64,000 nt of DNA from Actinokineospora baliensis (GTDB lineage Bacteria > Actinomycetota > Actinomycetes > Mycobacteriales > Pseudonocardiaceae), in the NCBI RefSeq assembly GCF_016907695.1, contig NZ_JAFBCK010000001.1, positions 2,466,001-2,530,000 of the forward strand, given 5' to 3'. Below are positions 17,601 through 25,928 of this stretch, piece after piece; within the stretch, counting starts at the first letter, position 1; every line of letters starts with the position of its first letter. The position numbers were made by a program, and so were the translations under genes. The notes under the pieces are model-generated. The model worked only from the letters and a program-made list of their open reading frames with translations, was not told the DNA's origin and did no database searches.

Positions 17601-18773
17601 CAGCCTGCGCAGCACGGTCAGCACCGTTTCCACCGCGCGGTCGGCGTGGTTGCGCTGCACGCCAGCGTTGTCGAGAGCCGCCCCGGCGGCTTCCCGCGTC
17701 CGCTCGACCAGCTTCTCCCGGTCTTGCAGGTCGCGTAGGCCCTGATAGGCGGGCAGCGACTTGAGCGAGTCGATGCTGTTCTCCAGCTCGGCGTCCCGCT
17801 CCTCCAGCACGCCAACGCGTTCTTCCGCCTCGGCGTGCCGTTCGGCGTCGGTCAGCAGTCGCTGTTCCAGCTTGTGGATCTCGGCGTGCGCGCTGTCCAA
17901 CGCCTTCGTAGCAGCCTGCGCTTTGGTGCCAGAGGCGTGCAGAGCGCTAAGAGCGTAGCCAGAGTAGGTGGTCAGGAACGCGCTCATGGCCGAGTCGGCC
18001 GCGCTCAGCCTGCCGATGTTCTCCCGGATCGACTCGAGGTCTTCGAAGGAGGTCGCCAGCTGCTCCACCACACCGGCGTCCAACGGCGGTAGGGCGTCCG
18101 TGAGGATCTGCTCCAGCTGACCGTCTTGCACCTTCAACCCGATGTCGGGGTTGCGCAGAGTTCGCTGTAGGTGCAAGAGATCGCCATAACGCCCACCTGG
18201 CACGCCATAGACAGTTTCGGCGACCTTGGCGCGGAACGCAGCTTCGTCATAGACGCGGTCTGCGCCGAGAACCTCTCTTAGCGCCGCCGGGCCTAGAGGC
18301 ACACGATCCGCAGAAGCCAACTGGAAGTGGGTACCCACCCGCGAAGGGGTCACGAACCGCCACGAGTCGCTGATCTGCTGCGACGTCGCAGACGCCTTAA
18401 CGCCGAGACCGCAGGTGAGGTACTCGTCCCCGCCGGTCGCCGTAGTGCGGTGCAGTTCGATCCACGCGTAGCCGATGCGGTTGGGCCCACCGTCGTAGTC
18501 GTCGAGCATCAGGCGGCGGATCGACACGGTGCCCGCGCCTTTGGACCCCAGGTAGCGCAAGTCGCCGTCGAGGCACAGCGGCAGCAGCAATTCCAGGGTG
18601 CGCGACTTGCCGGACCCGTTGGTGCCCTGGAAGATCGCGCGCCCGCCGGAGAAGTCGAAGGTCTGCTCGCGGTACTGCCAGATGTTGACGATCCCACCCC
18701 GGTGCAGCCGCCACCGCCCGACCACCGGCTCGGTCGCGACCTGCTCCAGGTCGGTTTCGATCGGCTCGGTCAC
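14643..18773 (-). CDS. jetC: JetC, SMC-like ATPase of Wadjet type II (TIGR02680)
   Basis: A 1376-residue SMC/MukB-like ATPase, matching TIGR02680. Walker A is GTNGSGKS (residues 50-57). Two long coiled-coil arms surround a hinge region near residues 600-780. The ABC signature LSSGE is at residues 1262-1266 and Walker B LLDE ends at D1303-E1304. In Wadjet complexes this motor extrudes loops on circular DNA and senses small plasmids. The protein has the full length of the family with both nucleotide-binding halves, so it should be active. The GTG start (18773) overlaps the jetB stop and the TGA overlaps the jetD start, so all three are translationally coupled. Codon use is relaxed in about 17,870-18,420. 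Confidence 0.92.
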   Translation of the reverse strand: MTEPIETDLEQVATEPVVGRWRLHRGGIVNIWQYREQTFDFSGGRAIFQGTNGSGKSRTLELLLPLCLDGDLRYLGSKGAGTVSIRRLMLDDYDGGPNRIGYAWIELHRTTATGGDEYLTCGLGVKASATSQQISDSWRFVTPSRVGTHFQLASADRVPLGPAALREVLGADRVYDEAAFRAKVAETVYGVPGGRYGDLLHLQRTLRNPDIGLKVQDGQLEQILTDALPPLDAGVVEQLATSFEDLESIRENIGRLSAADSAMSAFLTTYSGYALSALHASGTKAQAATKALDSAHAEIHKLEQRLLTDAERHAEAEERVGVLEERDAELENSIDSLKSLPAYQGLRDLQDREKLVERTREAAGAALDNAGVQRNHADRAVETVLTVLRRLGGDIEDATELALSTADAVAAAGLDAGLCPAVPAAPEPVPGTVTDRVRAKPDPEAEPLTIQRRTPPQVAPDELSTALASAAGRAGDLASVVAQRAALAMSLHDRAMSLDADRQELDKLQAKARDAQIEATESAGRRNEARQRFTVAAEVWCEKAAAWTAAGPFAGDHAARPPRPPAADAVLTGPEATRQARDAARQWAAPHLTGLRQRVAAARQTVDDLVGRVKSAEARLIELRKGVDAAPPGLVDQGPGAPFYRLVDFTGLAPDERAGLEAALQGSGLLTAWVRPDGGIGETPQAGVIAAALAVNDAVASPLDSVLTPAVEPDGPVPAGVVAGLLASVSYGEEYAGLAVWPDGRWRAGVLRGAGTKPDAEFVGAGAREAARQRAIAELAEALEVLHTELSAAESELRDRSRTVEVWDRHLDAFPDDRELIGARVTAEQAGRQAEETATKAERRRSEHVAAEGRVRAMETGLAQDAGAAGLTADTEALRHAHRAATQARGSAESLRDALAKRCVGTVRDLVEALHDHNAAVDDRETAERVADEKCVAFHREAAALAELTAAVGGAAEEVSRQLGELEKARRAARAELPEARRTAGELSNQVVKTQTLLDTRGAEIDGKGAAAGSAAQAFAEALSAPGVWQAAVTEDRPDDDAQAWEVLATAVAEAKRLPSEENVLGKLQNLQASLAGTHNVLPERHAGILTVVVSAEEGPAPVAVSARRVATRLAERRGFLTEQYQGIFALHLVRELADRLSAQIAVAEDLTRRMNDVLDTARSSQGVHVRLDWQPAAWLDESTLEALRLLRIPFAQRTEEQDTRLQQVFTERIESERDSATGGYTEILARALDYRSWFAFTVRVRDTGPDGKPRSRRLRQLSSGETRLISYVTLFAAAAAFYGAISAGLASTMSPLRLVLLDEAFERLDDPTIARMLELLVDLDMDWIITWPSGWGVSDRIPRMHIYDVLRPKSGHGVACTHTTWDGSSLDRDDP

Positions 18774-20002
18774 CGCGCCCCCTCATCGTCGAACAGCGAC
18801 CACCCCGGCTCCGGTGGGATCTCTGATACCGCCACTGGGCGGCCCGGAGAATCATCCGGCTGTGGCAGCCACCGGTGCGCTGCGGGGCTGATGAGCCATC
18901 CGTCGCCCTCCGGCACCGCGAGCGTTAGGCGCACGAGCAAGTCCGTGACGTCCTCGGCCAGCGCGGCCACATCATCGGTTGCCTGCCGCGACCATGCCGC
19001 CGGGTAGTCCTCTACCAAGTTCCGGCACACCTCTAGGAGCCGTTCTTGGCTCACCGGTATCCGACCGTCCGGCCGGTACTCAGGCTCTTCGTCGGAGACG
19101 TCAGTCTGGTCAACGAGTTCCGGTAGCGCCAAGAGCGTGATCCGCGCGACCGTGCCGGTGGACGGGAACACCACGTCGGTCAGGTACTCCTCGGGGTCTG
19201 TCACCGCCACACCCTCCGCGCGGATCTCGGTGACCAGCCCGAAGCAGCGCTCGAGCACCACCGATTCCCGGCGCTGGTTGCGCAGCAGCCACTCGGCCTG
19301 GTCCGGCGGAAGATCCGCGTGCAGCGTCACCGGGTCCTCGACCAGCCTGCGCCGGACCGCGTGCTCGACCCCCAGCCGTCCCGGAGCAGAGGCCAGTTCC
19401 ACCAGTTCGTCGGCGCTCCCGGCCTCAGCAAGTGGGCCCGCGAGCAGTTGACCGAGGAGGTCCGTGTGGATGGTGATCAGCGCTTCCGGTGGTGTCTCGG
19501 AGATCAGCCCGGCCACGGTGCCGTCGGTTTCGGTGATCACGCCCAGCGTGATCAGGTGGCGCAGTGCAGCGGTCAACGCCCGTCGGTCACCCACGTCATC
19601 GACCACGTCGAGCCCGGCTTCCGAGGCGGCAGCCCTTACATCGGCCACCAGTCGCGACAACAGCACCTGGCGTCCGACACCGGTTAGCGCGGCCATTGTC
19701 AGGCAGACGTATGCGTAGGCGCGTGGTGACAGTGCTGCCTCGCCACGGGTGTGGTCCTCACCTGGACCGCTCTTATAGAGGCGCGCGAAGCGACGCTCCA
19801 CTACGAGCCGATACCCGAGCAGGCTCGCGAACATCTCTTGAAGCGAGATCCGATAGCGGTAGACCAAGGGCAGTAGGTCGCCATCGGGTCCACCCGGGCG
19901 CAGGAGGGGATGCCGCAGCAAGACCTTCGCGCACCGGGCGACGTTGGCCGCGTCGATGTCGGACAGGTCGCCTAGGACGTCGGGACGGCTCTTAACGGCC
20001 AC
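18770..20002 (-). CDS. jetB: JetB of Wadjet type II (TIGR02678/DUF2398)
   Basis: A 410-residue protein of the TIGR02678 (DUF2398) family, the MukE/kite-like subunit that bridges the kleisin and the SMC heads in type II Wadjet. It consists of winged-helix-type segments, and SLQEMFASLLGYRLVVERRF (about residues 52-71) is the characteristic N-terminal region. No catalytic motif is expected. The GTG start (20002) lies 11 nt inside the end of jetA and the TGA overlaps the jetC start by 4 nt. This tight overlap implies fixed stoichiometry of the complex. Confidence 0.88.
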   Translation of the reverse strand: MAVKSRPDVLGDLSDIDAANVARCAKVLLRHPLLRPGGPDGDLLPLVYRYRISLQEMFASLLGYRLVVERRFARLYKSGPGEDHTRGEAALSPRAYAYVCLTMAALTGVGRQVLLSRLVADVRAAASEAGLDVVDDVGDRRALTAALRHLITLGVITETDGTVAGLISETPPEALITIHTDLLGQLLAGPLAEAGSADELVELASAPGRLGVEHAVRRRLVEDPVTLHADLPPDQAEWLLRNQRRESVVLERCFGLVTEIRAEGVAVTDPEEYLTDVVFPSTGTVARITLLALPELVDQTDVSDEEPEYRPDGRIPVSQERLLEVCRNLVEDYPAAWSRQATDDVAALAEDVTDLLVRLTLAVPEGDGWLISPAAHRWLPQPDDSPGRPVAVSEIPPEPGWSLFDDEGAR

Positions 20003-21557
20003 TGCGACCCCTAGTGACGACGCGAGAGATCCCGACCACGGTGTCCCGCAGGGTCAAGGTGCCTGACGTGCTGCGAATCCGCGTGACCTGCCCTACTTGC
20101 GGTGTCAGCGTCAGGGCCAAGCCTCTTACCTGATCGGTCGCCGCCCCAGGGTCGGATGCCCCCTCGCGCTGCGCCATCGCCAAGGTAAGAAGCTCGCAGA
20201 ACGCACTTAGTGCCTCGCCGGACAACGTCGCCTCGTCCAGGTTCTCCGCCGCTGCCGCCAACTCCGCCGCTGCCGCTTCCCGCAGCTCGTCGGCTTCCCT
20301 GGCTTGGGCGAGCAGGCCCTGCTCGGTGATCGGGTCGTCCATGATCCGCGAGGTCCGCCCGCGGGCACCCCGGTCACCACGCCCGCGCACGCTGACCGAC
20401 ACGTCGATCGCCGGACCGTCCCGCCACGGCGTGTGCTCGTCGTCGCCGTCGTGCTCGGGGGCGGGCAGCAGGTTGCGCGCCGAGTGCAGCCCGAACGCCG
20501 CCGCGTACACCGCGTGCGCCCGCTTGGGCGTCGACGCGTCCAGCCAGGCCGCCAGGCGCACCAGTTCCGCGCGCCTGCTCGGCAGCAGCCCGCCACCGGT
20601 CGTCGCCCGCCGCACGGTCGCCAGCAGCGCCCCGATCGCCCTGGTCGTCGCCTCGCGCAGCGCGGTGACCTGCGAAGGGTTGCCCGGCCGGTCGACGAAC
20701 CAGTCCGTCAGCTCCTGCCAGTCGGCTTCGCCGCGTCCCCGGGTGCGCTCGACCGCGACGCCCAGTTGCTCCGCGGGCCGCAGCAGCCGCAGCACTTCCG
20801 TGCGCGACCGGGCCAGCGTCGACAACGCCGTCGCGATCGCCGGGGTGTGCCTCAGGACGTCTTCAACCACGACCTGGATGTACTCGACTAGCAGGTTGCG
20901 GAAGCCCGAGATCTCTTCCGGTGCCAGGTGGTGGCGAGTGAGGATCTGGCCGAGGTAGGCATAGAAGTCGCGAACCGTGGCAGCGAGCTCCGCGTGTTGC
21001 AGGAAGAGGGTGGTGACCCGCTCAGCCAACTGCTCGCGGGCCCGCCGCGCCGGTAGTGAGCCGGGGTCACGTTGGCTACGGGCCACGGCGACCGCTAGAG
21101 CCTCACCCAGCTCACCTAGGCCCCGCTCGATAGCGGGCAGCAGCTCGCGCGAGACCTCGCGGGCGCCTTCAGGCACCCGGAGCAACTCGTCAACATCGCG
21201 CTGAACGCGCACCGCGAGCTTGGACACCTGGTAGCGCATAGAGCCCTGTTGGAACTCCGCGATGCTCGCCGCGATCGTCTCGCGGCGGCCGTGCACGAGG
21301 TTGCCCCACTCGACCAGCTGCCGCAGCCGCGGGATCACCACGTCGATGTGCGACTCACCGATGTCGATGCGCCCGTCGCGCTCGGCGGCGGCCAACGCGC
21401 TGGACACCTCACCCGCGGACAGGTCGGCCAGCAGGGTCGAGGTGAACAGCCGCATGATCGCGAGGTAGGTGTGGTGGTGCTCACGTGGCTGCAGGTAGGC
21501 GTAGAGCTGGAGCCGTCCAGCGGCCTCTTGACCTGCGTCCCCCTGCGCGTCGTCCAC
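19992..21557 (-). CDS. jetA: JetA of Wadjet type II (TIGR02677/DUF2397)
   Basis: A 521-residue protein of the TIGR02677 (DUF2397) family, the MukF-like kleisin of type II Wadjet. It opens with a winged-helix region (YLAIMRLFTSTLLAD, about residues 32-46). A long helical middle and a C-terminal helical segment contact the JetC heads. GTG 21557 is preferred over longer in-frame starts up to 21794 because a -10 box lies 8 nt upstream and because the longer version would run into the divergent cobD gene. It is the first gene of jetABCD. The cobD start lies 100 bp away. Confidence 0.88.
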   Translation of the reverse strand: MDDAQGDAGQEAAGRLQLYAYLQPREHHHTYLAIMRLFTSTLLADLSAGEVSSALAAAERDGRIDIGESHIDVVIPRLRQLVEWGNLVHGRRETIAASIAEFQQGSMRYQVSKLAVRVQRDVDELLRVPEGAREVSRELLPAIERGLGELGEALAVAVARSQRDPGSLPARRAREQLAERVTTLFLQHAELAATVRDFYAYLGQILTRHHLAPEEISGFRNLLVEYIQVVVEDVLRHTPAIATALSTLARSRTEVLRLLRPAEQLGVAVERTRGRGEADWQELTDWFVDRPGNPSQVTALREATTRAIGALLATVRRATTGGGLLPSRRAELVRLAAWLDASTPKRAHAVYAAAFGLHSARNLLPAPEHDGDDEHTPWRDGPAIDVSVSVRGRGDRGARGRTSRIMDDPITEQGLLAQAREADELREAAAAELAAAAENLDEATLSGEALSAFCELLTLAMAQREGASDPGAATDQVRGLALTLTPQVGQVTRIRSTSGTLTLRDTVVGISRVVTRGRSGR

Positions 21558-21565
21558 GGCGGGCC

Positions 21566-21571
21566 ACGATA
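21566..21571 (-). promoter_or_regulatory. Candidate -10 box for leaderless jetABCD transcript
   Basis: TATCGT on the minus strand ends 8 nt before GTG 21557, with no Shine-Dalgarno between. The box and spacing match those before the DUF2207 gene at 2884. Confidence 0.4.
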
Positions 21572-21657
21572 GCCCGACCGGCCGACAGCCGCGCACCCCG
21601 GCCGCCCGCGGCGCTACGGTTCCCCCGCCAGGGGGAAACCGACCGGGAGGTCCGCCG

Positions 21658-22632
21658 ATGTCCGCGACGCGCGCGTTTGGCCTGCTCCTGGGGGTCGCGG
21701 CGGACGCGGCCTTCGGTGACCCCCGCCGCTGGCACCCGGTCGCCGGGTTCGGGCAGCTCGCCCAGCGCGTGGAGCGGGTCGTCCACCGGGACAACCGGGG
21801 CGCGGGAGCCGTCTACACGGCTGTTCTGGCTGGTGGCGCGGTGGGTCTCGGTGTGTTGGTCGATCGCGCGAACAACCCGATCGTGCGGATCGTGGGCACG
21901 GCGGCGGCCACCTGGGTCGTGCTGGGCGGGCGGTCGTTGGCGGCCGAAGGGTGGGCCATCGGGGCACGGTTGAGCGAGGGGGACGTCGACGCTGCCCGGG
22001 AGCGGTTGCCCCACCTGTGCGGGCGGGATCCGTCGACGCTGGACGAGGCCGGGCTGGCGCGGGCGACGGTGGAGTCCGTGGCCGAGAACACCTCCGACGC
22101 CGTAGTGGCGCCGCTGCTGTGGGGTGCCGTCGCCGGTGTACCCGGGCTTCTCGGGTACCGAGCGGTGAACACGATGGACGCCATGGTCGGCCACAAGTCA
22201 CCCCGGTACCTGCGGTTCGGCTGGGCCTCCGCGCGTTTGGACGACCTGGTCAACCTTGTCCCCGCCCGAGTCGCGGCGGCGCTGACGGTCGTAGGCGCGC
22301 CTGCCGTTAAGGGGGATCGTCAGCGCGCAGTGGAGGCATGGAGGCGGGATGCCGGGGCTCATCCGAGCCCTAACGCCGGTCAGGTGGAAGCCGCGTTCGC
22401 GGGCGCGCTCGGAGTCCAGTTGGGTGGGCGCACCGAGTACTCCTACGGCGTAGAAGAACGGCCGACGCTGGGGGAGGGGCGAGCGCCTGACGCGACCGAT
22501 GTCGCACGGGCGGTGACCCTGTCGCGGGTCGTAGGGCTGCTCACTGCTGGTCTGGCGGCTTTGATCAGCCTGAAGCGGCGCGCTCGCGGGCCTCATCCTC
22601 GGCGAGGATCTCGGCGACCGACTGGCGCTTAG
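21658..22632 (+). CDS. cobD: Adenosylcobinamide-phosphate synthase CobD/CbiB
   Basis: A 324-residue integral membrane enzyme. It joins aminopropanol (or its phosphate) to adenosylcobyric acid in late B12 synthesis. Diagnostic segments are FGDPRRWHPVAGFG near the N-terminus, SVAENTSDAVVAPLLW and RAVNTMDAMVGHKSPRY in the middle. ATG 21658 has GGGAGG at good spacing. The last ~22 residues (Arg/Pro-rich) overlap the 3' end of the convergent SURF1 gene by 68 nt, which is long for this otherwise tidy region. A cobC-like gene and a B12-receptor-like gene occur elsewhere in the window, but the pathway is not clustered. Confidence 0.92.
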   Translation: MSATRAFGLLLGVAADAAFGDPRRWHPVAGFGQLAQRVERVVHRDNRGAGAVYTAVLAGGAVGLGVLVDRANNPIVRIVGTAAATWVVLGGRSLAAEGWAIGARLSEGDVDAARERLPHLCGRDPSTLDEAGLARATVESVAENTSDAVVAPLLWGAVAGVPGLLGYRAVNTMDAMVGHKSPRYLRFGWASARLDDLVNLVPARVAAALTVVGAPAVKGDRQRAVEAWRRDAGAHPSPNAGQVEAAFAGALGVQLGGRTEYSYGVEERPTLGEGRAPDATDVARAVTLSRVVGLLTAGLAALISLKRRARGPHPRRGSRRPTGA

Positions 22633-23374
22633 GCCGGTCCTCCGTGAGCGAGCCCCCTGGCTTGATCTCGCGCCAGGTGAAGTAGAAAAGCCCTAGCAGC
22701 GCCATCGCCCCGAACGCGATCCACTGCAACGCGTAAGAGAGGAACGGGCCCGCCTCTAGTTGGGGGAGTGGCAGCGCACCGAGGACGCCCGGTGAGCCCT
22801 CCTCGAGTTGCACGTAGCCCGGCTCGATCTTCAGGTTCGCCGCGCGGCCCACTACGCCCGGGTCGATCGCATAGACCTGCCGATGGCCGTCTTCCTCGAA
22901 CGCCTCGCGCTCGGTGCTTTCCCCGCCGCGAACGCGGGCGAGCAGGTTGACCTGCCCTGCAGGCGCCTGCGCGTAGTCCGGCACGCGGACACCTTCGCCA
23001 GGACGCACGTAACCCCGGTCGACCAGGACAACGCTGCCATTGGCGAGGCGGAACGGGGTCAAGACCTCGAAGGCGGCGTTGCCTTGCACTGTCCGCAGGC
23101 GTGCCAGAGCCTCGCCCTCGGGCAGGTAGCTGCCGGTGAGGGTGACACGACGCCACGGGTCCGACGGCACCGAGCCGATCGGCGCCGGGGGAGCGTCGAA
23201 CGAGGACTGAACGGCGTCATTGGTGGCCTGGCGCTCGTCGTGCCGTTGGAACTGCCATGGCGCCAAGAGCGTGAAGCAGGTCACGGCGAAGGCCACGACG
23301 ACCAGGGCCAGCATCAGCCAGCCCGGACGCAGCAGCAGTTTCAACCGCACCCCACCACGGTAGGCCAGGCTCAT
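22565..23374 (-). CDS. SURF1 family cytochrome c oxidase assembly protein
   Basis: A 269-residue membrane protein with the SURF1 layout. The first transmembrane helix (about residues 16-37) is followed by a periplasmic-side domain opened by WQFQRHDER. VLVDRGYVRPG lies in the middle, and a second transmembrane helix is near residues 213-232 (SYALQWIAFGAMALLG). SURF1 helps insert heme a into cytochrome oxidase. The start is ATG 23374, which overlaps the TGA of the upstream kinase gene (ATGA). A longer frame from 23488 lies within that gene. Confidence 0.88.
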   Translation of the reverse strand: MSLAYRGGVRLKLLLRPGWLMLALVVVAFAVTCFTLLAPWQFQRHDERQATNDAVQSSFDAPPAPIGSVPSDPWRRVTLTGSYLPEGEALARLRTVQGNAAFEVLTPFRLANGSVVLVDRGYVRPGEGVRVPDYAQAPAGQVNLLARVRGGESTEREAFEEDGHRQVYAIDPGVVGRAANLKIEPGYVQLEEGSPGVLGALPLPQLEAGPFLSYALQWIAFGAMALLGLFYFTWREIKPGGSLTEDRPKRQSVAEILAEDEARERAASG

Positions 23375-24216
23375 GCCCGTAGTGCCGCCTGGGCTGCCGT
23401 GACCGCCTGCCGTGCGTAGCCGGAGCCGAACAAGACGGTGTGCACGAGCAGTGGGAACAGTTGGTGCAACGGAACCCGGGCACGCCACCCGTCGGCCAAT
23501 GGCCGGTGTTCGTCATAGGCGGCGAGGATCGTCTCTAGGTGCGGGCAGCCGAAGAGGGCCAGCATCGCCAGGTCGGTCTCCCGGTGACCTCCATGTGCCG
23601 CCGGATCTATGAGCCACGCCTGGTTCGACCAGACGACGTTCCCGCTCCACAGGTCGCCGTGCAGCCGCGCGGGAGGTTCTCGCGGAACGTCGATCCGGGC
23701 GCACGCCGCCTCGATCATCGAGACACCGTCGGGGTCGATCAGGTGGCGATCCGCGGCGTTGCGCAGGTACGGCTGGACGCGGTCGGCGACGTACCACTGG
23801 GCCCAGTCGGGGCTGGGCACGCACCGCATCGGCGCGAGACCGATCCACGCGTTCTCCGGGCCGGTGGACGCGCCGAACCCCTCCGCGCCCCAAGCGTGCA
23901 GGTCAGCGAGGTCCCGCCCCAGCGCCTCGGCGGCTGCCCGGGTCGGCTCCGACGGTTCGACCTGCTCCATGACCAGCCAGCGGTAGTCGTGCGCGCGCAC
24001 GTTCGGCAGCGCTACCGCTCCCGGCTCGGCCAGCCAGGTCAGCCCGGCCACTTCGGCGGTGACCGCCCCCGGCCGCGGGTCGTACTTGGCCACCACGAGG
24101 TCGCCGTCCTCGGTGTCCACCTCGAACACGTGCCCGGCGATCGCGTGCACGCCCACCGGGGTCAGCCCGGTGAGCTCCGCCACGGCCGCGGCCGGGTTCA
24201 GTTCTCCTGGACCCAC
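23371..24216 (-). CDS. Fructosamine kinase family protein
   Basis: A 281-residue protein kinase-fold enzyme of the fructosamine/ketosamine-3-kinase family, which phosphorylates glycated amines for deglycation. It has LHGDLWSGNVVW as the catalytic loop and IDPAAHGGHRETDLAM as the metal-binding DP region. GTG 24216 overlaps the end of the phosphatase gene by 19 nt; a GTG at residue 12 is an alternative start. With the LMW phosphatase upstream and SURF1 downstream it forms a three-gene overlapping unit. Confidence 0.85.
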   Translation of the reverse strand: MGPGELNPAAAVAELTGLTPVGVHAIAGHVFEVDTEDGDLVVAKYDPRPGAVTAEVAGLTWLAEPGAVALPNVRAHDYRWLVMEQVEPSEPTRAAAEALGRDLADLHAWGAEGFGASTGPENAWIGLAPMRCVPSPDWAQWYVADRVQPYLRNAADRHLIDPDGVSMIEAACARIDVPREPPARLHGDLWSGNVVWSNQAWLIDPAAHGGHRETDLAMLALFGCPHLETILAAYDEHRPLADGWRARVPLHQLFPLLVHTVLFGSGYARQAVTAAQAALRA

Positions 24217-24653
24217 CGCACCAGCCCGGGGCAGGCGGCCTCGACCATGGCCAACACCTGGTCGAACCCGTCCGGCCCGCCGTAGTAGGGGTCCGGAATG
24301 TCAAGATCCGTCTCGGCACCGGGGTCGAAAACCCGGAACAATGTCACGCGTTCGGGGTCAGGCACCCGGGACCGCAGAGCGCGCGCGTGCCCGGAGTCCA
24401 TCGCGACGAGCAGGTCGGCGTCGAGGTGGTCGGCACCCACCTGCGCCGCCACGTGCGACGTCGGGTAGCCGTGCCTGGCCAGCACCCGCGCGGTCCTCGG
24501 GTCGGCGGCTTCGCCCACGTGCCAGCCGTCGGTGCCCGCGCTGCTCACCCGCACCCGGTCGGCCAGCCCGGCCCGGCGCAGGTGTTCACCGAACACGAGG
24601 GCGGCCATCGGGGACCGGCAGATGTTCCCGGTACAGACGAAGCAGATGTGCAC
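24198..24653 (-). CDS. Low-molecular-weight protein-tyrosine phosphatase
   Basis: A 151-residue LMW-PTP, orthologous in layout to mycobacterial PtpA. The P-loop CTGNICRS starts at C7 (nucleophile) and ends with R13-S14. The general acid is in DIPDPYYGG near residue 127. The cytosolic enzyme removes phosphate from tyrosine residues. GTG 24653 is the only reasonable start, since the P-loop must lie within the first ~15 residues. The cognate tyrosine kinase is not in the window. Confidence 0.92.
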   Translation of the reverse strand: MHICFVCTGNICRSPMAALVFGEHLRRAGLADRVRVSSAGTDGWHVGEAADPRTARVLARHGYPTSHVAAQVGADHLDADLLVAMDSGHARALRSRVPDPERVTLFRVFDPGAETDLDIPDPYYGGPDGFDQVLAMVEAACPGLVRWVQEN

Positions 24654-24682
24654 GCGGTCAGACTAAGAGGAAGGGGCCTCAC

Positions 24683-24853
24683 ATGGACAAGCCGTGGTGG
24701 ACGCTCGACCCTGCTGACCCTGTCCCCGACCGCCTCCTCTTGGCGGTAGAGCACCACATAACGCTCCGCGTCTCCTCGGACGAGCTAGCGCGCCGCCGAG
24801 CCTGCCATTGGCTCCGCGCCAACGACCTGACGCCGCTCGCCGACTGCGACTGA
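24683..24853 (+). CDS. Small 56-residue protein of unknown function
   Basis: A short frame from ATG 24683 to TGA 24853, with AGAGGAAGGGG upstream. The protein starts MDKPWWTLDP and ends TPLADCD; it is acidic, has no membrane segment, and carries HxxxRR-type basic clusters. It stands alone, divergent from the phosphatase gene and just before cobC. No family is recognised. It could also be an out-of-use leader frame, but the ribosome site and codon positions favour a real gene. Confidence 0.5.
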   Translation: MDKPWWTLDPADPVPDRLLLAVEHHITLRVSSDELARRRACHWLRANDLTPLADCD

Positions 24854-24895
24854 CCTAGGCGAACACCCGCGCGCCTATAGGCCGGGCAGGCTGCC

Positions 24896-24901
24896 TAGGA
24901 T
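24896..24901 (+). promoter_or_regulatory. Candidate -10 box for leaderless cobC
   Basis: TAGGAT ends 7 nt before ATG 24909. The intervening bases are too few for a ribosome site. Confidence 0.4.
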
Positions 24902-24908
24902 TGTGGGG

Positions 24909-25928
24909 ATGACCAGCGACGACTTGCTCCGGCACCACGGGGACGTGGATGCCACACCCGGGTTGGTCGACTTCGCGGTCAACGTCCGAGGCGGACGGCC
25001 ACCGGCCTGGTTGCGGGAGCGGTTGGCGCAGGCGCTGGATCGCGTGGGGGCCTACCCGTCCGCGGCGGACGACCTCAGGGCCCGGGAGGCGGTCGCGGGC
25101 AGGCACGGGTGCGCGCCGGACGAGGTGTTGATCCTCAACGGGTCGGCGGAGGGGTTCTCGCTGCTGCCCAACCTCGGGTCGCGGAAGGCGGCGGTTGTGC
25201 ACCCGTCGTTCACCGAGCCGGAGGTGGCGTTGCGGGCGGGCGGGATCCCCGTGCACCGGGTGCTGCTGGACCAGGCGGACGGGTTCGTGCTCCACCCGGA
25301 CCGGGTGCCCGGCGACGCCGACCTCGTGGTGATCGGCAACCCGACGAACCCGACCTCGGTGCTGCACCCCGCCGAGGCGATCCGCGGGCTCGCCCACGGG
25401 CGGGCGGTGCTGGTCGACGAGGCCTTCATGGACGCCATCCCCGGTGAGCCCGAGACGCTCGCGGGGGAGGCCGGGATCCTGGTGTTCCGCAGCCTGACGA
25501 AGATGTGGGCGTTGCCCGGTCTGCGCGCCGGGTACGCCATCGGGCACCCGGACCTGCTGGCCCGCCTCGCCCACAACCGTCCACAGTGGCCGGTTGGCAC
25601 CCTGGTCCTGGAGGCCGTGGTCGCCTGCTGCGAGGCGCCCGCGCTGGCGGAGTCCGAGGTGGCCGCCCTCGACGCCCAAGCGCACCGGGAGGCTCTGCGG
25701 GAGCGGTTGGCCGGGTTCGTGGTCGGTGACCCGCGAGCGCCCTTCCTGCTCCTGGAGGTCCCCGACGGCGAGCGGGTCCGGCTGGCCCTGCGCGATCTGG
25801 GGATCGCGGTGCGCAGGGGCGACACCTTCCCCGGACTGGGGAGCGACCACCTGCGGGTCGCCGTGCGGTCGCCGCAGGAGTGCGAGCCGCTGGTCGCGGC
25901 GCTGCGTGAACTGGAGGTACGACCGTGA
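24909..25928 (+). CDS. cobC: PLP-dependent aminotransferase-fold protein CobC (Rv2231c type)
   Basis: A 339-residue fold-type I PLP protein like Rv2231c, related to threonine-phosphate decarboxylase CobD/CobC of B12 synthesis (which makes aminopropanol phosphate). The PLP lysine lies in [22 protein letters not shown] and VDEAFMD provide the cofactor contacts. The start is ATG 24909, next to the -10 at 24896; GTG 24903 is two codons earlier. The TGA overlaps the Nif3 start by 4 nt, opening a run of four coupled genes. Confidence 0.82.
   Translation: MTSDDLLRHHGDVDATPGLVDFAVNVRGGRPPAWLRERLAQALDRVGAYPSAADDLRAREAVAGRHGCAPDEVLILNGSAEGFSLLPNLGSRKAAVVHPSFTEPEVALRAGGIPVHRVLLDQADGFVLHPDRVPGDADLVVIGNPTNPTSVLHPAEAIRGLAHGRAVLVDEAFMDAIPGEPETLAGEAGILVFRSLTKMWALPGLRAGYAIGHPDLLARLAHNRPQWPVGTLVLEAVVACCEAPALAESEVAALDAQAHREALRERLAGFVVGDPRAPFLLLEVPDGERVRLALRDLGIAVRRGDTFPGLGSDHLRVAVRSPQECEPLVAALRELEVRP

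Noticed and set aside
21558..21657. Cobalamin riboswitch before cobD
   Set aside because: The 100-bp divergent gap is too short and shows no B12-box-like sequence.
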